Below, one piece after another: positions 33,098 to 42,226 of a stretch of DNA of 50,149 nucleotides. The translations under genes were made by a program, and so were the position numbers. The first letter of the stretch is position 1. The number at the start of each line of letters is the position of its first letter. The stretch is from Erysipelotrichaceae bacterium (GTDB lineage: Bacteria > Bacillota_I > Bacilli_A > Erysipelotrichales > Erysipelotrichaceae). A model generated the notes under the pieces. That model searched no databases. It worked only from the letters and a program-made list of their open reading frames with translations, and had not been told where the DNA came from. The stretch is from positions 1-50,149 of the forward strand of contig JAFRQF010000010.1 in NCBI GenBank assembly GCA_017428765.1, in the 5' to 3' direction.

Positions 33098-33331
33098 TTA
33101 TAAAATGTGAAGAAATGCCATACCGATCAATACGATCAGAAGCAACAGAATCGTGACGATGGGAAGTATCGTAAGCACTCCCGAGACCATCATCGCCAGC
33201 ATGTCCCCTTTTTCGATCAGGTCTTCCGGCGAGACTTCATAGTCTGTTTCGGGCTTGCCGCTTTCCCGTTTTTCTTTCTGTTCGAGCTGCCATTTTTTGG
33301 CACGATCGTATTTATCTTTGAACATCATCAT
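33098..33331 (-). CDS. small single-pass membrane protein at the end of the opp operon
   Basis: A 77-residue protein with a charged N-terminal half (KDKYDRAKKWQLEQKEKRES) and one C-terminal hydrophobic helix (residues about 48-75, ILPIVTILLLLIVLIGMAF). No family recognised. Its start overlaps the oppF stop by 4 bases, and the opp terminator follows it, so it belongs to the operon. Three consecutive Met codons (MMM) leave the exact start open. A role as a small accessory of the transporter is possible but unsupported beyond position. Confidence 0.55.
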   Translation of the reverse strand: MMMFKDKYDRAKKWQLEQKEKRESGKPETDYEVSPEDLIEKGDMLAMMVSGVLTILPIVTILLLLIVLIGMAFLHIL

Positions 33332-34839
33332 TGCTTATCCGTCTTCTCGGTCAGAGGATGGTGGCAGGCAACGAAATGATCCTTGCCGATCTCACGCCAC
33401 TCAGGAACGACCTGCTTGCAGATCTCGGTGCAGTACTGACATCTCGTATGGAACTTACAGCCGCTAGGCGGATTGACTGGTGATGGGATATCACCTTCCA
33501 GGATATGCAGTTCCTTCTGCCCGTCCGGATCGGTGGTCGGGATCGCATTGATCAGAGCCAATGTATATGGGTGGATCGGATTCTTGAAGATCTCCTCGGA
33601 TTCCGCAAGTTCAACCATGTTGCCCAGATACATGACACCGATCCTGTCGGAAATGTATTTGACGACAGACAGATCATGTGTGATGAACAGATAAGTCAGA
33701 TCCTGTTTTTCTCTTAAGTCCTGCAAGAGGTTGATGATCTGCGACTGAATGGAAACATCCAGTGCGGAGACCGCCTCATCGCAGACGACGAATTTCGGTT
33801 TGACTGCCAGTGCTCTGGCGATGGAGATACGCTGTCTCTGACCGCCGGAGAACTGATGCGGGAAACGATGCAGGAAGTAGGACTGCAGACCGCAGTCATC
33901 CATTACTTTGAGGATGTATTCCTGCATACGCGGAGAGTTCTTACCGAAGATGTTGTGAGCCATCAGACCTTCTGCGATGATCTGGCCGATGGTAAGTCTA
34001 GGGTTCAATGAAGAATACGGATCCTGGAAGACGATCTGCAGATCTCTTCTCAATAAGCGCATCTCATTGTAGTTGAGTCTTGCCAGATCGATGCCGTCAT
34101 CGAGCATTTCATCATACTTTTTGAACTCTTCGTTATCAAGATATGGTTTTCTGAGCTCTTCGATCTGTTTCTTGACTTCCGCAAGCTGTGCGTTGTAAGA
34201 ATCGATCTCTTTGTTCAGTGATTCGATCGACTTATCGATCGAATCCGTGTTCTTGCCATCCGCGATCAGGTCCTCTTTTCTCGCGTTCTGTTCCGCCAGT
34301 TTTTCAACTGCCTGACGGCGCTTCAAAGCGATCGAATAGTCTTTCTCATAGACCGGAGCGATCTTGGAGAAATCATCGAGGATATACAGACCGCCGATCA
34401 GGTTACACAGATCGAGAAGATCATCGTTTGCCTTCTTTTTCGCGGCATCGAGCTCCGCATGCTTGGCATACTGCTGTTCGACTGTCAGGGAATCATATTC
34501 CTTCTGCAGTTTCTCGTAGTTCGCCTTTGCCTTGATCTGTTCCTGTTTCAGCTTGGAAAGATTCTTGATCGTATCGATATAGTACTTTGGAGCGATGTCG
34601 TCCAAAGACTTTCCGTAATACATCGTACGGCCGTCTGTCTGTTTGTATAACTGTAGCAGTGTTCTGCCGAACGTCGACTTACCGCATCCGGATTCACCGA
34701 CCAGACCGAAGACTTCACCTTCATAGATATCAAGGTCGATACCGTCATTGGCCTTTACATAAAGGCCTTTCTTCTTCAACGGGAAATATTGCTTCAGATT
34801 GCGGATGCGAAGTAATACTTTCTTATTTTCTTGTGACAT
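33328..34839 (-). CDS. oppF: oligopeptide ABC transporter ATPase OppF with a large coiled-coil insertion
   Basis: A 503-residue ABC ATPase, about 175 residues longer than usual OppF. Walker A is GESGCGKST (residues 48-56); the Q-loop QIVFQDPYSSLNPR comes only near residue 268; signature FSGGQRQRISIARAL, Walker B FVVCDEAVSALDVS and the C-terminal Cys-rich Opp/Dpp domain (CKFHTRCQYCTEIC) follow normally. The extra segment (about 83-255) is Lys/Glu/Asp/Gln-rich with heptad-like runs (KLKQEQIKAKANYEKLQKEY; SLNKEIDSYNAQLAEVKKQI). The start at 34839 has AAGGAGGA; it overlaps oppD by 17 bases. Confidence 0.9.
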   Translation of the reverse strand: MSQENKKVLLRIRNLKQYFPLKKKGLYVKANDGIDLDIYEGEVFGLVGESGCGKSTFGRTLLQLYKQTDGRTMYYGKSLDDIAPKYYIDTIKNLSKLKQEQIKAKANYEKLQKEYDSLTVEQQYAKHAELDAAKKKANDDLLDLCNLIGGLYILDDFSKIAPVYEKDYSIALKRRQAVEKLAEQNARKEDLIADGKNTDSIDKSIESLNKEIDSYNAQLAEVKKQIEELRKPYLDNEEFKKYDEMLDDGIDLARLNYNEMRLLRRDLQIVFQDPYSSLNPRLTIGQIIAEGLMAHNIFGKNSPRMQEYILKVMDDCGLQSYFLHRFPHQFSGGQRQRISIARALAVKPKFVVCDEAVSALDVSIQSQIINLLQDLREKQDLTYLFITHDLSVVKYISDRIGVMYLGNMVELAESEEIFKNPIHPYTLALINAIPTTDPDGQKELHILEGDIPSPVNPPSGCKFHTRCQYCTEICKQVVPEWREIGKDHFVACHHPLTEKTDKQ

Positions 34840-35818
34840 GACGGTCCTCCTTCTTCGGATAGAAGCAGCGGATCTGCTGGTGCTCGTTGACCTGTACGAG
34901 ATCCGGTTCCTCATTCAGACAGCGTTCCGTGCAATACTTGCATCTAGGCGCAAATTTGCAGCCTTTCGGCAGATCCAGAGGATGCGGAACGGCACCCGGA
35001 ATGGATTCCAGTCTCGTGTTGGCATCCGTATCGAGTCTCGGGATCGAATTGAATAAGCCTTCCGTATAAGGATGCATATATTCAGGATCGGAGAAGATGG
35101 TCCTTCTCGGAGACATTTCAACGATCTGACCGCAGTACATGACCGCAACATCGTCCGCCATCTGGTTGATGACGCCCAAGTCGTGCGTGATGAATAAGAT
35201 CGATGTTCCGAATTCTTTCTTGAGTTCATTCATCAGATACAGGATCTGTGCCTGAATGGTAACATCAAGAGCTGTCGTCGGCTCATCGGCGATAAGCAGT
35301 TTCGGACGGCAAGCCAGAGCCATGGCGATCATGACTCTCTGACGCATACCACCGGACAGCTGATGCGGATACTGCTTCGCAACGACTTCCGGATTCGGGA
35401 TCTTGACATCCGAAAGGATATCAACGACCTTGGCATAAGCTTCTTTCTTGTTCATGCCCTGGTGAAGCATATAAGTCTCAGCGATCTGTTTCTCGATCGA
35501 GAAGACAGGGTTGAGTGAGGTCATCGGCTCCTGGAAGATGACAGAGATATCGTTACCTCTGATCTTGTACATATCGTTCAAAGACATGTTGACCAGGTCT
35601 TTGCCGTCGAATATGACTTCACCGGATTCGATATAGCCGTTGGAATCCAGAAGCTTGATGATGCTCATGGCAGAAACGGACTTGCCTGAGCCGGACTCAC
35701 CGACCAGACCCAGTGTCTTTCCTGCATCTACGGAATAGGAAACGTCATTGACTGCCTTGACGATCCCTCGCTTTGTCGTAAAGAAGGTATGTAAATGTTT
35801 TACTTCTAATAGTGCCAT
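34823..35818 (-). CDS. oppD: oligopeptide ABC transporter ATPase OppD
   Basis: A 331-residue ABC ATPase of normal size. Walker A GESGSGKSVSAMS near residue 39, Q-loop ISVIFQEPMTSLNPVF, signature LSGGMRQRVMIAMAL, Walker B LLIADEPTTALDVT, and the C-terminal Cys motif CKFAPRCKYCTERC typical of OppD/DppD. It pairs with OppF under OppBC. It has AGGAGAG upstream and follows oppC after 9 bases. Confidence 0.95.
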   Translation of the reverse strand: MALLEVKHLHTFFTTKRGIVKAVNDVSYSVDAGKTLGLVGESGSGKSVSAMSIIKLLDSNGYIESGEVIFDGKDLVNMSLNDMYKIRGNDISVIFQEPMTSLNPVFSIEKQIAETYMLHQGMNKKEAYAKVVDILSDVKIPNPEVVAKQYPHQLSGGMRQRVMIAMALACRPKLLIADEPTTALDVTIQAQILYLMNELKKEFGTSILFITHDLGVINQMADDVAVMYCGQIVEMSPRRTIFSDPEYMHPYTEGLFNSIPRLDTDANTRLESIPGAVPHPLDLPKGCKFAPRCKYCTERCLNEEPDLVQVNEHQQIRCFYPKKEDRHVTRK

Positions 35819-35827
35819 ATTTCTCTC

Positions 35828-37651
35828 CTACCTTCCTAATGATTTCGGGTCAACGGCATCACGGATCGCATCACCGACTAAGTTGATGCAGATCGTACAG
35901 ATACCGAAGATGAACGAAACGAATACCCACTGCCACCAGTACTGCTGGATGACGATGGAGTTATTTGCGCCATTTAACATATTGCCCCAGGTAGGTGTCG
36001 GAGGTGAGATACCAAAGCCCAGGTAACTTAATGAAGACTCCGTCAGCATACAAGTTGCGAAACCTAATGTTGCCTCGACTAAGAGGATGGATAAAACGTT
36101 AGGAAGGATATGCTTGAAGATGATGCTTCCCTCTTTAACGTCCATCGCCTGCGCAGCCAGGACGAATTCTTTTTCTCTTTCTGCCAGGATCTGTGCTCTT
36201 ACCAGACGGCAGATGCCGGTCCAGGACAAAAGACCTAAGACGACCATGATCAGATACATTCTTAACTGAACGTCGATCGTCGAACCGATGATTGCCGACA
36301 GCAGCAACGCAAACGGTAAGAACGGTAAGGAACCGATGACTTCCGCGACTCTCATAATGATCAGATCGACCGATCCGCCGAAGTAGCCTGCCAGACCGCC
36401 GGTAATGATACCGATGATCAAAGCGATCGCCTGCGCGATGAAACCGACTGTCATGGTGGTCTTGCCGCCATGGACGAGTCTTGTCAGGATATCTCTTCCA
36501 AGGTTATCCGTACCTAAGACATAACCCTTCAAGCCCCAGGTCAGGATCTTTCCTTGTTTGGTAACTGCGTAATTCTGGAAATAACCGGAGAAGATCGTTT
36601 CGATCTCGGCGTTGTTCACAGAATCAGGGACCTTCGTTTCACCATGGGAATTGTTGCCCCAGGAAACGACGTCACCGTTTTCCAGCAGTGCGGAATAGTG
36701 CCATCTGCCGCCGTAGATCTCGACCGGTTTGGAGCTGAGTTCCGGAGCCAGGTTTTCGCCATGCGTACCGTTGCCCCAGAAGATCAGAGTACCGTCATCT
36801 TTCAGACCGCACATCGTATCAGAAGATGCGGCGATATCGACGACATGGGATTTCAAAGATGCAGGAACATTGGAGAACGCATTGTTCTTGAAACCGCCGT
36901 AAACAACGGAACCGTTGTCCAGTAACAGACAGTAGTAAGAGTTCGTGATGGCGATCTTTTTGATATGTCCCTGATATTCCTTATGAACAGAAAGGTCGGA
37001 CATGTTTTCGTTGCCCCACAGATAAGCTTCGCCATCTGCAGTAACTGCACCGGAGATCTGATAGCCGGTCTCCAGCTGAATGATCTCCTTGGTTCCTCTG
37101 GTCCTGGAAGGAACCAGCTCGCTTGGGACGTTGTCCTGTCCTAAACGGGTGTTGCCCCAGACATAGACATTGTTCTCATCGTCGACTGCTGTGATGTGGT
37201 CGTAACCGCAGGACAGCATGACGATGTGTGCTCTTTTGACTTCACTTGGAATGTTGGCGACATCGATGACCTTGGTGATCTTGGTGTGGCCCCATGTATA
37301 GACATTGCCGTCTTTATCGACACCGGCACCGAAGGTCGGACCGTTGGAGATGTCGGCAACATTGCCTTCCAGCTCTTTCGGGAAAGCCATCATGGAAAGT
37401 CCCGGAGGAGTGTTGGTCTGTGTGTTATCGGATTCACCGAGGTTGATCGGCATGAAGATCGGAATGATCGAAACGATCAGCAGGATCACGAAGAAACCGA
37501 TCAGGCCTGTCATGCCCAGACGATTGTGCAGGAAGTTATCCAGCATCATCTTGGAAGGAGATTGAATCTGTTCTTCTGCAAGGATATCGACAGCTTCATT
37601 TCGATTCCCGAATAATCTTTGAATCAAAGAAGATTTTTTTCTTTCAGACAT
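35828..37651 (-). CDS. oppC: oligopeptide ABC transporter permease OppC with inserted RCC1 beta-propeller
   Basis: A 607-residue fusion. The N-terminus and first membrane helix (about residues 47-68) are those of OppC/DppC, and from residue 379 (GTDNLGRDILTRLVHGG) onward the usual permease with its EAA-type loop continues to the C-terminus. Between them lie about 285 extra residues with seven RCC1-type repeats, each ending in a pattern like GxVYxWG; the WG pairs fall near residues 120, 165, 212, 252 (GG), 292, 331 and 372, spaced 39-47 apart. The insertion sits in the extracellular loop. I start at the second Met (37651), 7 nt after AAAGGAG. Confidence 0.9.
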   Translation of the reverse strand: MSERKKSSLIQRLFGNRNEAVDILAEEQIQSPSKMMLDNFLHNRLGMTGLIGFFVILLIVSIIPIFMPINLGESDNTQTNTPPGLSMMAFPKELEGNVADISNGPTFGAGVDKDGNVYTWGHTKITKVIDVANIPSEVKRAHIVMLSCGYDHITAVDDENNVYVWGNTRLGQDNVPSELVPSRTRGTKEIIQLETGYQISGAVTADGEAYLWGNENMSDLSVHKEYQGHIKKIAITNSYYCLLLDNGSVVYGGFKNNAFSNVPASLKSHVVDIAASSDTMCGLKDDGTLIFWGNGTHGENLAPELSSKPVEIYGGRWHYSALLENGDVVSWGNNSHGETKVPDSVNNAEIETIFSGYFQNYAVTKQGKILTWGLKGYVLGTDNLGRDILTRLVHGGKTTMTVGFIAQAIALIIGIITGGLAGYFGGSVDLIIMRVAEVIGSLPFLPFALLLSAIIGSTIDVQLRMYLIMVVLGLLSWTGICRLVRAQILAEREKEFVLAAQAMDVKEGSIIFKHILPNVLSILLVEATLGFATCMLTESSLSYLGFGISPPTPTWGNMLNGANNSIVIQQYWWQWVFVSFIFGICTICINLVGDAIRDAVDPKSLGR

Positions 37652-37665
37652 CTTCATTCTCCTTT

Positions 37666-38682
37666 CTACTTATCGATCCTGACACGCGGATCAACGAAGC
37701 CGTAGCTCAGGTCAGTGATCAGAGCACCGACAAGGGATACGACGGTATAGAACATCTGCATTGCCAGAGCCAGATCATAGTCATGGTTGTTCAATGCCTT
37801 GATATATAAGGAACCCATGCCGTTGAGACCGAATGTGTTTTCAATGATCAGGGATCCGGAGAAGATGCCTAAGAACCAGCCGATGACGATACCGATGATC
37901 GGCAGCAAGGCATTTCGCCATGCATGAGAATAGATAACGGTCTTTTCATGGACACCTTTTGCTCTGGCTGTCTTGATATGGTCCATCGATAAGGCATCGA
38001 TCATTGCGGCTCTGACATATCTTGTCATGCCGCCTAAAGATCCGAAGGTCATGACCATCAGAGGCAGGCACAGATAGTAAAGCTTATCGATGTAATACTT
38101 CATTCCGGTATAGTTGGCACCTGGCGTACCGATACCGGAGACCGGGAACCATCTTAAGATGACCGCAAAAACATAGATAAAAAGGAGCGCTATGATATAG
38201 GTCGGAATGGAATAGCCGACGATGGTCAAGACCTGCGTGAAATTATCGAATTTCCCGCCCTTGTGCACAGCACAATAGATACCCAGAGGTATCGTTATGC
38301 CAAGCGCAAGTATCGTCGCGAATATATTGATGAATATCGTATTTACCGCAGGATCTTTTACTACGGTGACGATATCTTTCTTGAAATATCTGGAATAGCC
38401 GAAATAGCCTTCGAGGATACCATTCAGGTTTCCTTTACGGTCTTTCGCCAAGCCCATCCATCTGGCATAACGGACCACGATCGGATCATCAAGACCCATC
38501 TCTTCACGTAATGCCTGATATCTGGCTTCATATTCCGCAGGCTTCAAACTCGTCTTGATACCTTCAAGTTCCAGTCTTGCAGGATCCTGCGGGATCAGGT
38601 TATACAGGCAATACATCAGAAAAGAAACCGTGAAAAACACGACTACCATGTATCCTAATCTTTTTAAAACATATTTTGTCAT
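37666..38682 (-). CDS. oppB: oligopeptide ABC transporter permease OppB
   Basis: A 338-residue permease with six membrane helices. Landmarks: the N-terminal KRLGYMVVVFFTVSFLMYC helix, then a long extracellular loop, and the coupling loop RAAMIDALSMDHIKTARAKG near residue 229. The family C-terminal YGFVDPRVRID ends it. It has AAAGGGG upstream and forms the translocation pore with OppC. No unusual insertion is seen here, unlike OppC. Confidence 0.94.
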   Translation of the reverse strand: MTKYVLKRLGYMVVVFFTVSFLMYCLYNLIPQDPARLELEGIKTSLKPAEYEARYQALREEMGLDDPIVVRYARWMGLAKDRKGNLNGILEGYFGYSRYFKKDIVTVVKDPAVNTIFINIFATILALGITIPLGIYCAVHKGGKFDNFTQVLTIVGYSIPTYIIALLFIYVFAVILRWFPVSGIGTPGANYTGMKYYIDKLYYLCLPLMVMTFGSLGGMTRYVRAAMIDALSMDHIKTARAKGVHEKTVIYSHAWRNALLPIIGIVIGWFLGIFSGSLIIENTFGLNGMGSLYIKALNNHDYDLALAMQMFYTVVSLVGALITDLSYGFVDPRVRIDK

Positions 38683-38710
38683 AAACTGCCCCTTTCAACG
38701 GTAATTTTTT

Positions 38711-38758
38711 ATGCTGGTGAATGATCACCATTTTTCAGATCAGATCATTCAGCAGCAT
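38711..38758 (-). repeat. second intercistronic stem-loop between oppA and oppB
   Basis: On the minus strand ATGCTG..GAATGATC pairs with GATCATTC..CAGCAT across a 16-nt loop. It lies between the first hairpin and the oppB ribosome site. Confidence 0.5.
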
Positions 38759-38769
38759 AAAAGAAGCAA

Positions 38770-38797
38770 ACTAGCAGGGCGAAAGCACCCTGCTAGT
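38770..38797 (-). repeat. strong intercistronic hairpin after oppA
   Basis: A perfect 10-bp stem ACTAGCAGGG / CCCTGCTAGT with an 8-nt loop stands 26 nt after the oppA stop and is followed by TTTGCTTCTTTT. It may stabilise the oppA message or terminate part of transcription. Confidence 0.7.
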
Positions 38798-38823
38798 CTA
38801 AATCAGATTTTTACTACGAATGA

Positions 38824-40761
38824 TTAGTCAACAGTCGCGTAAACAACTGCCTTCTGGAAGTCAAACAGAGAGTTGCACTCTAAGTTGTTGATCTTCGCAT
38901 TCATTGCATCGTAATAAACATTCGAGTAAAGAGGTACTGCCGGTAAGTATCTGTTCCATTCCTGGATGAAGGCTACCCAAGTATCGAGATATGCCTTGTC
39001 ATCGCCAGCTTCAACACCGTAGACCATATCCATTGATAACTGGTCAAGTAACGGGTTGTCAACTGAGAAGAATGTGTTGTAACCCATAGCTAAGAGTTCT
39101 GGGTCAACAGTGTAGCTGTAGGACTGGTCATACAGAGCAGTGAAGTTAGTAGCCAGGTTGTACATGCCATAAGTCTTGACACCATACTTCGGATCTACAG
39201 AAGAATCACGGTAGTAGTAGTTGAGCAAGTCAGCGAATGACATGATGTTCTGGTTGATCTCCATACCAGCTTCCTTCGTCTGATCACCGTTAGCAAGCAT
39301 GACTGCTAAGAGTTCGGAAACGGAGTTGCCTTCAGAAGAAGACCATTCAATGTGTAATGGCATTAAGACTCTGCCGTCAGCCAGTGTTACGTTGTAAGCG
39401 TAGTCGCCTGCTTCTTCAGGAGTGACTTCCTTGTAACGTACTAAACCGGAACCGTCAACATAATCAGTACCATCAGCATTCAAAGTCCAGCCGCCAGCTT
39501 TGAGTTCTTCAACAGCAGACTCAACAGAGTAAGTGTAAGAATTCAGAGTAGAAGCTAAAGTATCTTTGGAATCCTTGTACATCCACATAGCCAATCCGTA
39601 AGGACCATCAACGACGGAGCCGAAGCCCTGGCAGAATGTGTTAGCGAATTCGTTTCTGTCTAACAGATATGCAACTGCATGTCTGACTTCCGGGAACTGC
39701 GTCGGACCGAAGTCACACTGGAAGAAGATAGCACCATAACCATTTCTCTCATAGTGGACAGTCTTGAAGTTTCCTGTGTCTTCCATATCAAGAGCTCTCT
39801 GAACTTCAGAACCGTCAGTTAAAGCGGATAAGAAGTCGATCGCGCCTGTTTCGAGCTGATCCATCATCGTTTCCTGGACAGCCTTGACGATTAAGATCTT
39901 TTCAACAGAAGGTTTCTGACCTTCGAAGTTGCCTGCATAGTTCGGGTTGATCGTTAAAGTCGCTGTTAAGGAACCTAAGTCTAAGCTTTCAAGCTGGTAA
40001 GGGCCTGCAGAAACTCTGCCTTCGTAGATCGTTCTGGAAGCATCGAGTTCGGAAGCGACCAGAGAACCGCCATCGAGGTAAACGCCTTCGCCATCATCCT
40101 TGACCGTCAATGCTGCAGAAGCATACATCGGCAGATACAGAGGAGATAAGCTAGCGTATGTAGCATCGAAGTAGTAAGGCAGGAAGTGAGTATCCGGATC
40201 TGTCGGGTCATCCTTATTGATCGTGATCGAATAAGTGTGATCGTCTAAGAGTCTGATACCGGAGATGTAGTTGACTTCGCCGTTCTGGTATTCCAGAGCA
40301 CCCTTAACGGAGTTGGCAGTAACCTTACCGCCGGCTTCCTTTAATGCTGGGGAATAAGCAACAAGAGCATAAGCAACATAGTCAGCTGCTGTGATAGGTT
40401 CGCCGTTGTTGTACTTCAGACCGTCTTTGATACCGACTGTGAAAGTCTTGGTGCCGTCTTCGTTTTCAACGGAAGTGACACCGGTAGTGACTGACTGGTT
40501 TTCAACGAGCTCGCCGCCCTGGTCAGTAGTGATGACGCTGTAGTCGTCGATCAGCTCTCTGACAGTAGCATCAGAAGCATTGTTGCCCCACCAAGCGTTA
40601 CCTAAGTCACCGTTAAGTTCAGTTGTAGAACCATAGATGATCTGGTTAGTAACTGCTTCGTTACCACTTGGCTGTTCGCCGCCTTCGTTATTGCTGCCGC
40701 CGCCATTGGAGCAGCCAACTAATAACAGAAGGGCAAGCAATAAAGCAAATAATTTTTTCAT
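38824..40761 (-). CDS. oppA: oligopeptide-binding lipoprotein OppA
   Basis: A 645-residue solute-binding protein of the SBP_bac_5 family. The lipoprotein signal is MKKLFALLLALLLLVGC, with the cysteine at residue 17. Landmarks in the mature part include FTVGIKDGLKYNNGEPITAADYV near residue 130 (the conserved SBP_5 block) and VRHAVAYLLDRNEFAN near residue 362. It is the first gene of oppABCDF. The length is larger than E. coli OppA (about 540) but normal among Firmicutes. The strong ribosome site is GAAGGGAG. Confidence 0.93.
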   Translation of the reverse strand: MKKLFALLLALLLLVGCSNGGGSNNEGGEQPSGNEAVTNQIIYGSTTELNGDLGNAWWGNNASDATVRELIDDYSVITTDQGGELVENQSVTTGVTSVENEDGTKTFTVGIKDGLKYNNGEPITAADYVAYALVAYSPALKEAGGKVTANSVKGALEYQNGEVNYISGIRLLDDHTYSITINKDDPTDPDTHFLPYYFDATYASLSPLYLPMYASAALTVKDDGEGVYLDGGSLVASELDASRTIYEGRVSAGPYQLESLDLGSLTATLTINPNYAGNFEGQKPSVEKILIVKAVQETMMDQLETGAIDFLSALTDGSEVQRALDMEDTGNFKTVHYERNGYGAIFFQCDFGPTQFPEVRHAVAYLLDRNEFANTFCQGFGSVVDGPYGLAMWMYKDSKDTLASTLNSYTYSVESAVEELKAGGWTLNADGTDYVDGSGLVRYKEVTPEEAGDYAYNVTLADGRVLMPLHIEWSSSEGNSVSELLAVMLANGDQTKEAGMEINQNIMSFADLLNYYYRDSSVDPKYGVKTYGMYNLATNFTALYDQSYSYTVDPELLAMGYNTFFSVDNPLLDQLSMDMVYGVEAGDDKAYLDTWVAFIQEWNRYLPAVPLYSNVYYDAMNAKINNLECNSLFDFQKAVVYATVD

Positions 40762-40804
40762 TTAGTTTCTCCCTTCGTTCGTGGCTTTAAAACCACATAC
40801 AAAT

Positions 40805-40833
40805 ATTTTACATTAGGTACAAAGCTGTTTCAA
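40805..40833 (-). promoter_or_regulatory. promoter of the opp operon
   Basis: The minus strand has -35 TTGAAA (40833-40828), a 17-nt spacer and -10 TAAAAT (40810-40805). The leader of about 38 nt contains a small stem-loop (GTGGTT / AGCCAC, near 40780-40797) close to the predicted 5' end. Confidence 0.72.
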
Positions 40834-40957
40834 CTGAACGAAAGCCCTTTTTTATAAAAAGATTTCAATTTTGTTTCATTTTTGAAAACTTTTTCTGAAT
40901 CAAAGTAATAGTTTTCATTCATTAATTATTCATCATTAATTTATAACAGTTTCCCCT

Positions 40958-42226
40958 TTACGAGATCTTGATCCCTTCAAAGATCATATATTTCGGACCA
41001 TTGTAACGGGAAGTCTGCGCCTCTTCCTTGGAGAACTTCACGTTCTTGATATCCTCGTAGATATTGCCTGCGATCGAAAATCCCGTCAGCGGGATGTATT
41101 TCTTTCCATCGAAGTATCTGGCGAGTCTGACTTCCCCGCCCCAGTATCCGGAATCGGATTCCAGCTGCGGCGACGAGAAATTCTCGATGATCAGATGCGG
41201 AGCTTTCTTATATTCGCTTCCCTCTGCATTCAACTGTGCCACCGGCAGATTGCCGGAGATCTTCTTTTCCTTGTTGTAATAACCAAACTGTATATCGCCA
41301 TAGGTATTTCTGACGACACCTTTTTCGATCAGTTTGACCGAGGAAAGAAGTGTGCCGTGCGAATCAAACTTTCTTGAAGCACTGCAGCCGGAAATGACCG
41401 GTTTCATGGTCAGATCAAAAGGTGTATCCGAGACTTTGTCCCCTTTACTGTAATGATTGTCATGCATGAACTGGCTGCGGTAATGCAGATCCTGGGCAAA
41501 GCCTGACACGATGTATTCCAGCATATCGTTCTTGACTAAGACCGGCAGGTCTTCCGGAAGTTTTACATCTTTCAATGTCTTGGCGACGGAACGGGCCTTG
41601 GCAAGATTCAATATCTCATCGATCTCTTCGCTGATCTTCTTATAGTCAGTCTTATCAGACTCATAGAACTTGTAAAGTTCGAACTCTTCCTTCTTATTCG
41701 ACCAGGTCGGTATGCATTCCACTTCGATCTTGAAACGCTCCGATACATGATCGACGCCATTGGAATTGATGAATTCTTCCTTGAAATTCGATACGAAGAT
41801 CTCTGTCGAATTGATCCAGCCGTTTTTATAGACATCCGCCTTGAACACGGCTTTGGCGACTTTCGTTGCGACCTCATTGAGATCTTTCTTTGTCTTCTTT
41901 AGATCTTTGAGGTTTTCTTTTCTTTCCGCAAGCGGATAGTATGGATTTTTCGCCGACTTTGCCCTGGTGACTGCTTTGGACAGCTTTGAGGCAAGAGACT
42001 TTACATCATCGGCAGCCGTCACGACGACACTGGAGACACCGGTCGATTTCTTATCGTTCACATAGACCTTGACCGTGACCGTTTTTACTTTGACGGCGCG
42101 GTTAATCTCAAGATGATCCAGGACATAGAAGAGTTCTCTTGAGTCTTTGTCGATTATGGAAAGTTCATACGCACTGATATTCTTATTGGCTTTCAGACAA
42201 GCCAGGATCTCACTTTTCTTCATCAT
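40958..42226 (-). CDS. pmbA: TldE/PmbA-like protein
   Basis: A 422-residue partner of TldD in the TldD/TldE metalloprotease, which degrades unfolded peptides and matures some modified peptides. TldE subunits lack the zinc motif, and none is visible here. Landmarks: KSTGVSSVVVTAADDV, SEIYVSNF-like strand segments and PHLIIENFSSPQL near residue 340. The start overlaps the tldD stop (ATGA), with two adjacent Met codons. No clear terminator follows; the next 160 bases are AT-rich and hold the opp promoter. Confidence 0.8.
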   Translation of the reverse strand: MMKKSEILACLKANKNISAYELSIIDKDSRELFYVLDHLEINRAVKVKTVTVKVYVNDKKSTGVSSVVVTAADDVKSLASKLSKAVTRAKSAKNPYYPLAERKENLKDLKKTKKDLNEVATKVAKAVFKADVYKNGWINSTEIFVSNFKEEFINSNGVDHVSERFKIEVECIPTWSNKKEEFELYKFYESDKTDYKKISEEIDEILNLAKARSVAKTLKDVKLPEDLPVLVKNDMLEYIVSGFAQDLHYRSQFMHDNHYSKGDKVSDTPFDLTMKPVISGCSASRKFDSHGTLLSSVKLIEKGVVRNTYGDIQFGYYNKEKKISGNLPVAQLNAEGSEYKKAPHLIIENFSSPQLESDSGYWGGEVRLARYFDGKKYIPLTGFSIAGNIYEDIKNVKFSKEEAQTSRYNGPKYMIFEGIKIS

